A DNA stretch of 64,000 nucleotides from Xylophilus rhododendri (GCF_009906855.1 NZ_CP047650.1:5208001-5272000), one strand, 5' to 3'. Shown: positions 16,928 to 25,836, numbered from the stretch's first letter. The notes: generated by a model from the sequence alone, not told the origin. Numbers and translations: made by a program.

Positions 16928-17485
16928 TCAGTGCAGCATCAGGGCGCCGGAGGACTTGCTCTTGCCCGCGCGCGCCGGCGGGTTGCACAGGCCGCAGACG
17001 AAGTGGCGTGCGTTCTCGTAGGGCTCGGTGACGAAGTTGCCGCCGCACTGCGAGCACTTGGTCATGCTGAGCATCTGCGCGTCGACGAACTTCACCAGGC
17101 GCCAGGCGCGGGTGAAGGAGAGCAGGGCCTCGATCTCGGCGGACTCGACCTGTTCGGCATACAGGCGGTAGGCCTTGGTCAGCACGTCCACCGGGTCGAG
17201 CGATGCGCCCTTGGACAGGTATTCGTAGATGTTCAGGAACAGCGAGGAGTGGATGTTCTCCTGCCAGGTCAGGAACCAGTCGGTCGAGAAGGGCAGCTGG
17301 CCCTTGGAAGGCGACTTGCCGGCGATCTCCTTGTACAGGCGGATCAGGCGTTCGTAGGACAGCGTGGTTTCCGATTCCAGCACCTGCATGCGGGCACCCA
17401 TGCGGATCAGCTCGGCGGCGCGTTCGATCTGGCGCGACTCGTTGAGCACACTCTTGACGACGGGGGTGGCGGCTGCGGTGGTCAT
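16928..17485 (-). CDS. flhC: flagellar master regulator FlhC
   Basis: 185-aa FlhC, which forms the FlhD4C2 activator of class II flagellar promoters. The zinc site is complete: C144-SQ-C147 and C164-GL-C167. The NIYEYLSKG and LTWQENIHSSLFLNIY blocks are diagnostic. It lies 129 bp below flhD; the gap contains a dispersed repeat with hairpin potential that abuts the flhD stop and could alter the flhD:flhC ratio. Confidence 0.97.
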   Translation of the reverse strand: MTTAAATPVVKSVLNESRQIERAAELIRMGARMQVLESETTLSYERLIRLYKEIAGKSPSKGQLPFSTDWFLTWQENIHSSLFLNIYEYLSKGASLDPVDVLTKAYRLYAEQVESAEIEALLSFTRAWRLVKFVDAQMLSMTKCSQCGGNFVTEPYENARHFVCGLCNPPARAGKSKSSGALMLH

Positions 17486-17529
17486 GGCTTGCGTTCCTGA
17501 GGTCTGAAGGGCGGCGCTGTCTTTACCGG

Positions 17530-17566
17530 GATACCGTGGAGCCGGCTTTGCCGGGCCGCCGGTATC
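17530..17566. repeat. hairpin in the flhD-flhC gap
   Basis: GATACCG (17530-17536) and CGGTATC (17560-17566) form a 7-bp stem around a GC-rich centre. It joins directly to the dispersed repeat copy that follows. Confidence 0.55.
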
Positions 17567-17616
17567 GCCCCTTGAGGGGGGGCCGAAGACACGAAGTGCG
17601 TAGGCTGGGGTGGGTC
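17566..17616. repeat. dispersed intergenic repeat, copy 1 (partial)
   Basis: About 50 bp closely similar to 44116-44166: CGCCCCTTGAGGGGG, then CGAAGACACGAAGTGCGTA, then CTGGGGTGG. It contains the CCCCTTGAGGGG palindrome and ends at the stop codon of the minus-strand gene (flhD), as copy 2 does at the diguanylate cyclase stop. Repeats of this kind are known in Comamonadaceae intergenic regions. Confidence 0.8.
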
Positions 17617-17941
17617 AAAGAACTTCGGAGACCCGGCCGGCCATCAGGATGTTGGCGTGCAGGCGGTTGGTGGCTTCGTTGCCCACCTTCTTCGGCGAAT
17701 GGTTGGTCAGCAGGCTCCACACCATCTCGTCGTCCATGCGGAAGCGGCACAGCAGGGTGTTGCCCGAGGCCAGCTTCAGGATCTGCGCGGAGGACAGCGA
17801 TGCCAGCAGGTCCGCGCTCTCTTCGTTCAGGCCCAGGCGGAACACGGCCTCGGCCTTGTCCTGGCGCACCAGGCCCTGGGCCAGCATCAGGTAGGTCAGG
17901 TTGGCTTCGCGGATCTCGGCAAGCATTTGTTCGCGGGTCAT
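17615..17941 (-). CDS. flhD: flagellar master regulator FlhD
   Basis: 108-aa FlhD, partner of FlhC in the flagellar master activator. The sequence begins MTREQMLAEIREANLTYLML and contains the family block LASLSSAQILKLA followed by LLCRFRMDDEMVW. A purine-rich AGAGGGA lies before the ATG at 17941. It is transcribed with flhC; the long non-coding region upstream is the expected place for class I control. Confidence 0.97.
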   Translation of the reverse strand: MTREQMLAEIREANLTYLMLAQGLVRQDKAEAVFRLGLNEESADLLASLSSAQILKLASGNTLLCRFRMDDEMVWSLLTNHSPKKVGNEATNRLHANILMAGRVSEVL

Positions 17942-18225
17942 GGTGGTGGTCCCTCTGGAAGGCTTTTCGGATTCGCAAGCTGCCGTGACACGCTGTCTGC
18001 TGCTCGATCCGATGAAATGGATTGTGAAGATGGGCCAAACGGAAATTAAGTCGGGGAACCGTCATCCGCGTTGTCTGGTTTTGCGTCGCCCGTGTAGGAA
18101 GTTGCCCTACAGGATATGAAGCCTCTGTACCAGCCTTGCCCGCAGGCGTCACCAGCTGTGATCCGCGGATAACCACGGCTTATGCATGGCTTTTCCCGGT
18201 GCTGAAAAAGTAGGCTGCGTCCGAC
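17942..18225 (-). promoter_or_regulatory. flhDC upstream control region
   Basis: No gene is visible in this stretch between flhD and the Rieske terminator. It is less GC-rich than its neighbours and contains the perfect dyad TGTAGG-N7-CCTACA at 18093-18111, about 150 bp before flhD, which looks like an operator. Promoter elements cannot be fixed by eye. Confidence 0.4.
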
Positions 18226-18252
18226 AAAAAAAATCCGGCCTCGGCCGGATTT
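18226..18252 (-). terminator. rho-independent terminator of the Rieske oxygenase gene
   Basis: On the minus strand AAATCCGGCC, a 2-base loop and GGCCGGATTT form a perfect 10-bp stem followed by a run of Ts. It lies 25 bp after the oxygenase stop and separates that gene from flhD. Confidence 0.92.
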
Positions 18253-18276
18253 CATGATCGATGCGACAGCGGCTCT

Positions 18277-19416
18277 TCAGCGCAGTCCGGCCTCGGGGCC
18301 CAGGGCCCGGCGATACCACTCGTGGAAGTGCTGCATGCCGTCTTCCATCGGGCTCTGGTAGGGACCGCGTTCGTCGTCGCCGCGTGCCAGCAGGGCCTGG
18401 CGGCCGGCGTCCATGCGCTCGGCGATCTCGTCGTCCTCCACGCAGGTCTCCATGTAGGCGGCCTGCTGGGCCTCGACGAACTCGCGCTCGAAGGCGGCGA
18501 TCTCCTCGGGGTAGAAGAACTCCACCATGTTGATGGTCTTCGTCGGGCTGACCGGATGCAGCGTGGACACGGTCAGCACATGCGGGTACCACTCCACCAT
18601 GATGTGCGGGTAGTAGGTCAGCCAGATCGCGCCGTGCTTGGGCGGCACGCCCTTGCGCCAGTTCAGCAGCTGTTCCTGCCAGCGCTGGTAGACCGGGCTG
18701 CCGGCCTTGCCCAGGCGGTTGGCGATGCCCACCGTCTGCACCGAGTACTGCTCGCCGAACTCCCAGCGCAGGTCCTCGCAGGTCACGAAGCCGCCCAGGC
18801 CGGGGTGGAAGGGGCCGACGTGGTAGTCCTCCAGATAGACCTCGATGAAGGTCTTCCAGTTGTAGTTGCACTCGTGCAGCACCACCCGGTCGCGCACCAT
18901 GCCGGAGAAATCGAGGTCGGCGCGCGGGCCGAGCTGCGCCAGGTCGGCCGCCACATCGCGCGAGCCGGCTTCGAACAGCAGGCCGTTCCATTCCTGCAGC
19001 GGGTAGTTGCGCAGGTTCAGGCAGGGGTCTTCGGCGAAGTGCGGGGCGCCCAGCAAGTGGCCCTGGGGTGCGTAGGTCCAGCGGTGCAGCGGGCAGACGA
19101 TGTTGCCGCCGGCATGGCCCGGCGCGGTCCGCGCCAGCGAGCCGGCGCCCTTGAGCATCACCGCCTGGCGGTGGCGGCAGATGTTGGAGACCAGTTCGAC
19201 GCGGTCCTCGGCCGTGCGCACCAGGGCGCGGCCTTCGCCCTCCTGGGGCAGGGCGTAGTAATCGCCCTTCTCGGGAACCGACAGTGCATGGCCGACGTAG
19301 CGTGGGCCTTGCTGGAACAGCTGCTCCTTTTCCCGCTGGAACAGCGCTTCATCGAAATAAGTAGCTACAGAAAGTTGGCTTGCGGCCTGCTGCAGTCGAA
19401 GACTTAAATCAGACAT
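18277..19416 (-). CDS. Rieske aromatic ring-hydroxylating oxygenase, alpha subunit
   Basis: 379-aa oxygenase component with an N-terminal [2Fe-2S] Rieske centre (C80-R-H82 and C108-PL-H111) and a C-terminal mononuclear iron site (EDYHVGPFHPG, ligands near H199 and H204; an acidic ligand lies further C-terminal). It would insert oxygen into, or demethylate, an aromatic or quaternary-amine substrate; no ferredoxin or reductase gene is linked. A strong terminator follows and the gene stands alone. Upstream lies a 270-bp non-coding region shared with xseB. Confidence 0.9.
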   Translation of the reverse strand: MSDLSLRLQQAASQLSVATYFDEALFQREKEQLFQQGPRYVGHALSVPEKGDYYALPQEGEGRALVRTAEDRVELVSNICRHRQAVMLKGAGSLARTAPGHAGGNIVCPLHRWTYAPQGHLLGAPHFAEDPCLNLRNYPLQEWNGLLFEAGSRDVAADLAQLGPRADLDFSGMVRDRVVLHECNYNWKTFIEVYLEDYHVGPFHPGLGGFVTCEDLRWEFGEQYSVQTVGIANRLGKAGSPVYQRWQEQLLNWRKGVPPKHGAIWLTYYPHIMVEWYPHVLTVSTLHPVSPTKTINMVEFFYPEEIAAFEREFVEAQQAAYMETCVEDDEIAERMDAGRQALLARGDDERGPYQSPMEDGMQHFHEWYRRALGPEAGLR

Positions 19417-19591
19417 GGGTGACCTGACCTAAAGACTCCCCACAGGGAGAAACACGGAAGAACAAAGCGTCGAAGCCGACCGGGGCGGCCCGGTCTGAAA
19501 AGCGGTGGCTGTTGGACGCGTCGAAAAGAAACGCCGGCTGCTATGGCCGGCGCTGGGAGGGGGATTGTACCCTTGCCCATCTGAAGGAGTG

Positions 19592-19605
19592 ATCGAATGT
19601 TCGAT
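19592..19605. promoter_or_regulatory. palindrome between the Rieske gene and xseB
   Basis: ATCGAATGTTCGAT, 6-bp arms around TG, in the divergent intergenic region 19417-19686. It may be an operator for the Rieske oxygenase gene. The same region also holds two short GC hairpins and the xseB -10 box. Confidence 0.35.
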
Positions 19606-19644
19606 ATGTCCTGCAATGGTTACCGGAACGCGGGTCAGCCCCTC

Positions 19645-19650
19645 TAAAAT
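19645..19650 (+). promoter_or_regulatory. probable -10 box of the xseB-ispA-dxs operon
   Basis: TAAAAT lies 37 bp before the xseB ATG at 19687. The -35 is not clear. Confidence 0.4.
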
Positions 19651-19686
19651 GCCCGGTTTTGCCAAGCGCAAGCACCGTTGCCGTCC

Positions 19687-19944
19687 ATGCCCAAGGCGCC
19701 CACCGCCCCCGATTCCGCCAACCCGCTGCAAGACCAGCCCGCCAGCTACGAGGCAGCGCTCGCAGAACTCGAACAGCTCGTGTCCCGGCTCGACGCCGGC
19801 CAACTGCCCCTGGACCAGCTGCTGGCCGGCTACCGCCGCGGCGCCGCGCTGCTGGCCTTCTGCCGCGAGCGTCTGCAGGCGGTCGAGGAGCAGGTGCAGG
19901 TGCTCGACGGGGCTTCGTCCAAGCCCTGGACGCCGGGCACATGA
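19687..19944 (+). CDS. xseB: exodeoxyribonuclease VII small subunit
   Basis: 85-aa acidic helical subunit of exonuclease VII. The family pattern [33 protein letters not shown] is clear and the length is normal. ATG 19687 is preferred to the TTG at 19678. Its TGA overlaps the ispA ATG (ATGA), so the two are translationally coupled, in the common beta-proteobacterial order xseB-ispA-dxs. Confidence 0.95.
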   Translation: MPKAPTAPDSANPLQDQPASYEAALAELEQLVSRLDAGQLPLDQLLAGYRRGAALLAFCRERLQAVEEQVQVLDGASSKPWTPGT

Positions 19945-20879
19945 GTGCCGTGCTGCCCGCCTTCGACCTGCGCGCCTGGAGCCAGGCCGCCCTGTCCCAG
20001 GTCGAGTCCGCCATGGCGCTCTGGCTGGCCGAAGGCGCTGTGCCGCAGCTGGAAAGCCTCAATGCGCCGATCCGCTATTCGGTGCTGGACGGCGGCAAGC
20101 GGCTGCGGCCCTTGCTGGCGCTGGCCGCCCGCGCGGCCGTGGCCGCCCATGACGGCAAGGCCGCTCCCGCCGACTTCGACACCGCCGCATTGCGCGCGGG
20201 CTGTGCCGTCGAACTGATCCATGCCTATTCGCTGGTGCACGACGACATGCCCTGCATGGACAACGACGTGCTGCGCCGCGGCAAGCCCACGGTGCATGTG
20301 AAGTTCGGCGAGGCCGGCGCCCTGCTGGCCGGCGATGCGCTGCAGGCCCTGGCCTTCGAGTGGCTGACGCCGGCCGACGACTCCATTCCCGCCGCCACCC
20401 AGGCCGTGCTGTGCGCCCGGCTGGCGCGCGCGGCCGGCCGCAACGGCATGGCCGGCGGCCAGGCAATCGACCTGGCCAGTGTCGGTGTCGCGCTCGACGA
20501 ATCCGCCCTGCGCCATATGCACAGCCTGAAGACCGGCGCACTGCTGCAAGCCAGTGTCGCCATGGGCGCGGCCTGCGGTGCCGCGCCGGCGCGTGCGCTG
20601 GCCGCGCTGGAGAGCTTCGGCGCCGCGCTGGGACTGGCCTTCCAGGTGGTCGACGACATCCTCGACGTCACCGCCGATTCGGCCACGCTGGGCAAGACGG
20701 CCGGCAAGGATGCCGCGGCCGACAAGCCCACCTATGTCTCGCTGCTCGGGCTCGATGGCGCCCGCGCACGCGCCCGCCAGCTGCATGCCGCCGCGATCTC
20801 CGCGCTGGCCGACAGCGGACTGGGCGACACCGCGGCGCTTGCCGCACTGGCCGGCCTGGTGATGAACCGCGACCACTGA
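19941..20879 (+). CDS. ispA: farnesyl diphosphate synthase (polyprenyl synthetase)
   Basis: 312-aa trans-prenyltransferase making farnesyl diphosphate from DMAPP and IPP. The first aspartate-rich motif is D101-DMPCMD, the second is DDILDVTAD, and GGKRLRP and GGQAIDL are in place. It starts on the xseB stop (4-bp overlap) and ends 11 bp before dxs, so isoprenoid precursor and chain-elongation steps are co-expressed. Confidence 0.96.
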   Translation: MSAVLPAFDLRAWSQAALSQVESAMALWLAEGAVPQLESLNAPIRYSVLDGGKRLRPLLALAARAAVAAHDGKAAPADFDTAALRAGCAVELIHAYSLVHDDMPCMDNDVLRRGKPTVHVKFGEAGALLAGDALQALAFEWLTPADDSIPAATQAVLCARLARAAGRNGMAGGQAIDLASVGVALDESALRHMHSLKTGALLQASVAMGAACGAAPARALAALESFGAALGLAFQVVDDILDVTADSATLGKTAGKDAAADKPTYVSLLGLDGARARARQLHAAAISALADSGLGDTAALAALAGLVMNRDH

Positions 20880-20890
20880 AGAAAAAGATC

Positions 20891-22792
20891 ATGTCCTCCG
20901 ATTCCATCGATCCTTCCGCGCCGCGGCCGCTGCTCTCGCGCATCGACAGCCCCGCCGACCTGCGTGCGCTGCCGCGCGAGCAGCTCGACGCCCTGGCCGG
21001 GGAGCTGCGCAGCTATGTGCTGGAAAGCGTGGCGCGCACCGGCGGCCACCTCAGCTCCAACCTGGGCACGGTCGAGCTGACCGTGGCGCTGCACTATGTG
21101 TTCGACACGCCGCGCGACCGCATCGTGTGGGACGTGGGCCACCAGACCTATCCGCACAAGATCCTCACCGGCCGGCGCGAGCGCATGGCTACGTTGCGCC
21201 AGCAAGGCGGCCTGTCGGGTTTCCCGCAGCGCGCCGAGAGCGAGTACGACACCTTCGGCACGGCGCATTCCTCCACCAGCATCTCCGCCGCGCTGGGGAT
21301 GGCGATGGCGGCGCGCCAGAAGGGCGAGGACCGCCATGCGATCGCCGTCATCGGCGACGGCGCCATGACCGCCGGCATGGCCTTCGAGGCCATGAACAAC
21401 GCGGGTGTGACGGACGGCCGGCTGCTGGTGATCCTGAACGACAACGACATGTCGATCAGCCCGCCGGTGGGCGCGCTCAACCGCTACCTGGCGCAGCTGA
21501 TGAGCGGGCGTTTCTACGCGGCGACCAAGAACGTCGGCAAGTCGGTGCTGCGCGCGGTGCCGCCCTTGTTCGAGCTGGCCAAGCGCTTCGAGCAGCATGC
21601 CAAGGGCATGGTGGTGCCGGCCACGCTGTTCGAACAGTTCGGCTTCAACTATGTCGGCCCGATCGACGGCCACGACCTCGAATCGCTGATCCCCACGCTG
21701 GAGAACCTGCGCGAGCTGCGCGGCCCGCAGTTCCTGCATGTGGTGACGAAGAAGGGCCAGGGCTACAAGCTGGCCGAGGCCGATCCGGTGGCCTATCACG
21801 GGCCGGGCAAGTTCGATCCGGCGGTGGGGCTGGTCAAGTCCGCAACGCCTTCCAAGCCGACCTTCACCAACGTCTTCGGCCAGTGGCTGTGCGACATGGC
21901 GGCGCAGGACACACGGCTCGTCGGCATCACGCCGGCGATGCGCGAGGGCTCGGGCCTGGTCGAATTCGAGAAGCGTTTTCCCGACCGCTACTACGACGTC
22001 GGCATCGCCGAGCAGCATGCGGTGACCTTCGCCGCCGGCATGGCCTGCGAGGGCGTCAAGCCGGTGGTCGCCATCTATTCGACCTTCCTGCAGCGCGGCT
22101 ACGACCAGCTGGTGCACGACGTGGCGCTGCAGAACCTGCCGGTGCTGTTCGCGCTGGACCGCGCCGGGCTGGTCGGCGCCGACGGCGCCACCCATGCGGG
22201 CGCCTACGACATCCCCTTCCTGCGCTGCATCCCCAACATGGCCATCGCCTGCCCGGCCGACGAGCGCGAATGCCGCCAGCTGCTGAGCACCGCCTACGCG
22301 CAGAACGGCCCGGTGGCCGTGCGTTATCCGCGTGGCGCGGGTGTTGGCGCCATACCGCTGGCCTCGCTCGAAGGCCTGCCCTATGGCAAGGGCGAGATCC
22401 GCCGCCAGGGCGGCAGCGGCATCGCCATCCTGTGTTTCGGCACGCTGCTCTATCCGGCGCTGGAAGCCGGCGAGAAGCTCGATGCCACGGTCGTCAACAT
22501 GCGCTGGGCCAAGCCGCTCGACCTGGAGCTGCTGCAGCAGGTCGCAGCCAGCCACCAGGGCCTGGTGACGGTGGAAGAGGGCGCCGTCATGGGCGGCGCC
22601 GGCAGCGCGGTCTCCGAAGCGCTGCAAGCCCATGGCATCGTGCGCCCGCTGCTGCAGCTGGGCCTGCCCGATGCCTTCATCGAGCATGGCGACCATGCCC
22701 GTCTCCTGTCCCTGGCCGGACTGGATGCGGCGGGCATCGAAGGCTCCATCGTGCAGCGATTCGGTCGCAAGACCATGCTTGCAGAAAGCTGA
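20891..22792 (+). CDS. dxs: 1-deoxy-D-xylulose-5-phosphate synthase
   Basis: 633-aa thiamine-diphosphate enzyme for the first step of the MEP isoprenoid pathway. The ThDP motif is [18 protein letters not shown]; the N-terminal [12 protein letters not shown], the central [16 protein letters not shown] and the RYPRG block are all present. Normal length. The Shine-Dalgarno is weak and A-rich (GAAGAAAAAG), and the gene follows ispA by 11 bp. Confidence 0.97.
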   Translation: MSSDSIDPSAPRPLLSRIDSPADLRALPREQLDALAGELRSYVLESVARTGGHLSSNLGTVELTVALHYVFDTPRDRIVWDVGHQTYPHKILTGRRERMATLRQQGGLSGFPQRAESEYDTFGTAHSSTSISAALGMAMAARQKGEDRHAIAVIGDGAMTAGMAFEAMNNAGVTDGRLLVILNDNDMSISPPVGALNRYLAQLMSGRFYAATKNVGKSVLRAVPPLFELAKRFEQHAKGMVVPATLFEQFGFNYVGPIDGHDLESLIPTLENLRELRGPQFLHVVTKKGQGYKLAEADPVAYHGPGKFDPAVGLVKSATPSKPTFTNVFGQWLCDMAAQDTRLVGITPAMREGSGLVEFEKRFPDRYYDVGIAEQHAVTFAAGMACEGVKPVVAIYSTFLQRGYDQLVHDVALQNLPVLFALDRAGLVGADGATHAGAYDIPFLRCIPNMAIACPADERECRQLLSTAYAQNGPVAVRYPRGAGVGAIPLASLEGLPYGKGEIRRQGGSGIAILCFGTLLYPALEAGEKLDATVVNMRWAKPLDLELLQQVAASHQGLVTVEEGAVMGGAGSAVSEALQAHGIVRPLLQLGLPDAFIEHGDHARLLSLAGLDAAGIEGSIVQRFGRKTMLAES

Positions 22793-22846
22793 AGACCGCC
22801 GGTCCGCCGAGGGGAAACCCGACGCGGCCCATCGGAAGTCGATTCC

Positions 22847-22852
22847 TAGAAT
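22847..22852 (+). promoter_or_regulatory. probable -10 box for the dctP gene
   Basis: TAGAAT about 65 bp before the ATG at 22918, within the 125-bp gap after dxs. Confidence 0.35.
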
Positions 22853-22917
22853 GCCTGCCGAGGCGCCAGCACGAGCGCCCGGTTCAACACATTCCGTGTC
22901 CAACACAGGAGGCATTC

Positions 22918-24000
22918 ATGGATCGTCGTTTCATCATCAAGAACGCGGGTATCGCCGGGGTTCTGGCAGCCGGCGTCGCGCCGGCGGTCCATGCACAGGC
23001 GGCAGTGCGCTGGCGCCTGGCATCGAGCTTCCCGAAGTCGCTCGACACCATCTACGGCGGCGCCGAGACCTTCGCCAAGAAGGTCGGCGAAATGACCGGC
23101 GGCAAGTTCCAGGTCAGCGTGCATGCGGCCGGCGAACTGATGCCGGCCTTCGGTGTGGTGGACGGGGTGCAGCAGGGCTCGATCGAGGCCGCGCATACCG
23201 CGGGCTACTACTTCTTCGGCAAGAACGAGGCCTTTGCCATCGGCGCGGCGATCCCCTTCGGCATGAACTCGCGCCAGCTCACCTCCTGGATGTTCGAGGG
23301 CAATGGCCTGAAGCTCACTCGCGAGTTCTACGCCAAGTACAATGCGGTGAACTTCCCCTGCGGCAATACCGGCGCCCAGATGGGCGGCTGGTTCCGCAAG
23401 GAGATCAAGGCGCCGGAAGACATCAAGGGCCTGAAGTTCCGCATCGGCGGCTTCGCCGGCCGGGTGATCGAACGCATGGGCGGCGTGCCGCAGAACATCC
23501 CTGGCGGCGAGATCTACCAGTCGCTGGAAAAGGGCACCATCGACGCGGCCGAATGGATCGGCCCCTACGACGACCAGAAGCTGGGCTTCAACAAGGTCGC
23601 CCCCTTCTACTACTACCCCGGCTGGTGGGAAGGTGCGCTGCAGCTCGATCTCCTGGTCAACCAGAAGGCCTACGACGCGCTCTCGCCCGAGTACAAGGCC
23701 ATCGTGGAGACTGCCGCTTCCGAAGCCCATGTGGTGATGCAGGCCCGCTACGACGCCCGCAACCCCACCGCACTCAAGCAGTTGGTGGGCGCCAAGACCA
23801 AGGTGGTGGCCTTCCCCAAGACGGTGCTGGACGCGTCCTTCAAGACGGCGATGGAGGTCTATGCCGATCTCGACAAGAACAACCCCGACTGGAAGAAGAT
23901 CTACGGCGACTACCGTACCTTCCAGAAGGACCAGCTGCTCTGGTCGCGTTTCGCCGAAGCGCGTTTCGACAGCTATATGCAGGGCGTGCAGCTGCCCTGA
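22918..24000 (+). CDS. TRAP transporter substrate-binding protein (DctP family), orphan
   Basis: 360-aa periplasmic receptor of the DctP family for TRAP carboxylate/sialate-type uptake. The signal peptide has a twin-arginine look (DRRFIIK) and ends near VHAQ, residue 27. The core AGELMPAFGVVDGVQQGSIE, the GLKFRIGGFAGRV substrate-carboxylate Arg region and the YQSLEKGTIDAAEWIGP block are family-typical. An ideal AGGAGG lies 5 bp before the ATG. No DctQ or DctM gene is linked; the membrane part must be encoded elsewhere, or the receptor is solitary. Confidence 0.92.
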   Translation: MDRRFIIKNAGIAGVLAAGVAPAVHAQAAVRWRLASSFPKSLDTIYGGAETFAKKVGEMTGGKFQVSVHAAGELMPAFGVVDGVQQGSIEAAHTAGYYFFGKNEAFAIGAAIPFGMNSRQLTSWMFEGNGLKLTREFYAKYNAVNFPCGNTGAQMGGWFRKEIKAPEDIKGLKFRIGGFAGRVIERMGGVPQNIPGGEIYQSLEKGTIDAAEWIGPYDDQKLGFNKVAPFYYYPGWWEGALQLDLLVNQKAYDALSPEYKAIVETAASEAHVVMQARYDARNPTALKQLVGAKTKVVAFPKTVLDASFKTAMEVYADLDKNNPDWKKIYGDYRTFQKDQLLWSRFAEARFDSYMQGVQLP

Positions 24001-24028
24001 GCGTGTGCGGGCCGCCTGCGGCCGGCGG

Positions 24029-24691
24029 CTATTTCCAGGCGGCCAGGAAGATCCTGGCCGAGGCGTCCTGCCGGCAGGTCACGGTGGAGAAACCGACCAG
24101 CCTGAGCCAATAGAGGTATTGCTCGGCCGAATATCTCACCGAGATGCCAGCCGGGAGCGCCAGCGCCTGAAACGGGAAAGTCGGCGCTTGTTGCACCGCG
24201 GGCGGCTCCTCATTGGCCGCGCTGGCCTGGCCATACACCAGCAATCTGCCGTTACGCGGCAAGGCGTCGAAGGATTTCTTCAGCAGCAGGCCAATGCGGT
24301 CCGGCGTGAACAGCTCCAGCACGTGCGAGAACTGCATGGCGCGAAAGCCGGTGGGAAACGGGTCGTGGAAAAAATCGCCGGCATGCGCGCCGAGTTCCGC
24401 GCCCTGGCCGCTTTCCCGAAAGATATCCAGTGCCCGGTCGCATACCGGCGGCAAATCGAAAACCGTGATGCGTATCGGGGGGTGCTCTTCCTTGAGCAGG
24501 CTGGCCACGTAGCCGGGGCCGCCGCCGATGTCGAGCATCTGGTCGATGCGGCCGAATTCGGGGGCGTCGAAATAGAAGGGCCGACAACTGCGATGCACCG
24601 GCGGCGGGGCGGTTTCGCAAAGCCCCTCCTGGAATGCGATCGCGGGAATCAGCTGCCTGATTTTCTCGAGCTTTGCGGTGTGGTTCGACAC
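24029..24691 (-). CDS. SAM-dependent methyltransferase, O-methyltransferase catalytic domain only
   Basis: 220-aa protein containing the class I SAM motif LDIGGGPGY near residue 53, then FDLPPV, a GDFFHDPFP acidic loop, and LLVYGQ, as in the catalytic half of small-molecule O-methyltransferases. The winged-helix dimerisation domain (normally about 110-150 residues before motif I) is absent, and an in-frame TGA lies just upstream of the only start, GTG 24691. It could be a short-form enzyme or the remnant of a longer gene. The base composition is lower in GC than its neighbours and the flank 24820-24930 is AT-rich, hinting at acquisition. Convergent with dctP; the substrate is unknown. Confidence 0.75.
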   Translation of the reverse strand: MSNHTAKLEKIRQLIPAIAFQEGLCETAPPPVHRSCRPFYFDAPEFGRIDQMLDIGGGPGYVASLLKEEHPPIRITVFDLPPVCDRALDIFRESGQGAELGAHAGDFFHDPFPTGFRAMQFSHVLELFTPDRIGLLLKKSFDALPRNGRLLVYGQASAANEEPPAVQQAPTFPFQALALPAGISVRYSAEQYLYWLRLVGFSTVTCRQDASARIFLAAWK

Positions 24692-24738
24692 GGCGGGTCC
24701 ATTCCATCAAAACGAAGATATGTCCTGAACCGCGAAAA

Positions 24739-24766
24739 CGGCCGCCCCGCATTTGCGGGGCGGCCG
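24739..24766 (-). terminator. strong hairpin, probable terminator of the aldolase gene
   Basis: CGGCCGCCCCGC, loop of four, GCGGGGCGGCCG: a perfect 12-bp stem followed on the minus strand by TTTT. It lies between the aldolase stop (24947) and the methyltransferase start (24691). The rest of 24692-24946 has no gene and becomes AT-rich. Confidence 0.65.
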
Positions 24767-24946
24767 AGCCGTGGCCAGGTTTCTGGCTCCATTTTGATTC
24801 GCGCCCGGCGCCGCATCACCCTCCGGTGCGAGAAAAAACCATTGAGAGACAAATGCTTGCGTAATCGCTTGCTGTAAATATTCGAAGATATTTAATGTTT
24901 ATCTAGTTGTTTTAAATCCATGGGAGTATGTACGGCGCCGCGGTAA

Positions 24947-25768
24947 TCAGTAACTGCTGCTGGCGCCCGGTTTCGCTGCCGCCTGCGTGCGAAACCGCGC
25001 CGCCGCCGCATCCAGGCCGTTGCGCAGGATCAGCAGGTCGAGCGCCACGGCGACGAACTGGGCGCCGAGCGCCAGGCATTCGCGGGCCCGGGTCTCATCC
25101 ACCATCAGGATGCCCGGCGCCTTGCCGCAGGCGCGGATGCGGCCGATAGCATCGTCGATCGCGGCATCGACTTCCGGATGCCGGGCTTGGCCCGGATGGC
25201 CCATGCTGGCCGACAGGTCGGCCGGTCCTATGAAGATGCCGTCCACGCCATCGACCGCCGCGATGGCCTCGATCTCGGCCAGCGCCTCGCGTGTCTCCAC
25301 CTGCACCAGCACGCAGATTTCCTCGTTCGCCCGGGCGATGTAGTCGGCGGTGCGGCCGTAGTTGGAAGCGCGGGTGGAGCCGCCCATGCCGCGGATGCCG
25401 TGCGGCGGATAGCGGGTGGCGCGCACGGCGGCGCGGGCTTCCTCGGCGTTCTGCACGAAGGGCAGCAGCAGGTTCTGCGCGCCGATGTCGAGGTAACGCT
25501 TGATCAGCACCGGATCGTTCCAGGCCGGCCGCACCACCGCGGCGATCGGCGAGCTGCCATCGAGCGTGACGGCCGCGGCGGTGGCCTGCAGCTGCTGGGC
25601 CATCAAGGGCACATCGCTCGGCGTGTGTTCGGTGTCCAGCAGCACCCAGTCGTAGCCGGCGCCGCCGATGAGTTCCGAGACATAGGGCGAGGGCAGGGTG
25701 GACCAGAGTCCGATCTGCGCCTGTCCGGCGGCGAGGGCTTGCTTGAAACGGTTGGCGGGATGTCGCAT
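24947..25768 (-). CDS. HpcH/HpaI family class II aldolase
   Basis: 273-aa metal-dependent pyruvate aldolase of the 4-hydroxy-2-oxoheptanedioate aldolase family. The hallmark [10 protein letters not shown] (catalytic base region), the Arg in VVRPAWND, and the metal site [14 protein letters not shown] followed by [13 protein letters not shown] are intact. It would cleave a 4-hydroxy-2-oxo acid to pyruvate (or 2-oxoacid) and an aldehyde, as in aromatic catabolism. ATG 25768 ([12 protein letters not shown]) is preferred to a longer start at 25801. It is divergent from the molybdopterin oxidoreductase. Confidence 0.9.
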   Translation of the reverse strand: MRHPANRFKQALAAGQAQIGLWSTLPSPYVSELIGGAGYDWVLLDTEHTPSDVPLMAQQLQATAAAVTLDGSSPIAAVVRPAWNDPVLIKRYLDIGAQNLLLPFVQNAEEARAAVRATRYPPHGIRGMGGSTRASNYGRTADYIARANEEICVLVQVETREALAEIEAIAAVDGVDGIFIGPADLSASMGHPGQARHPEVDAAIDDAIGRIRACGKAPGILMVDETRARECLALGAQFVAVALDLLILRNGLDAAAARFRTQAAAKPGASSSY

Positions 25769-25820
25769 TTGTCCTGGTTCTGCTGAGTTGTTCCAGCCCA
25801 CATCCTAGGCACTATTGGTC

Positions 25821-25836
25821 TGGCACAACGCTTGCG
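25821..25836 (+). promoter_or_regulatory. sigma-54 (RpoN) promoter match
   Basis: TGGCACA-ACGC-TTGCG reproduces the -24/-12 consensus TGGCACR-N4-TTGC with the required GG-N10-GC spacing. Transcription would begin near 25846, about 55 bp upstream of the oxidoreductase ATG. No enhancer-binding protein gene lies in the window. Confidence 0.55.

Noticed and set aside
24876..24893. AAATAT-N6-ATATTT dyad in AT-rich DNA, similar patches near 51487
   Set aside because: AT-rich sequence readily yields such dyads and the similarity between patches is weak.
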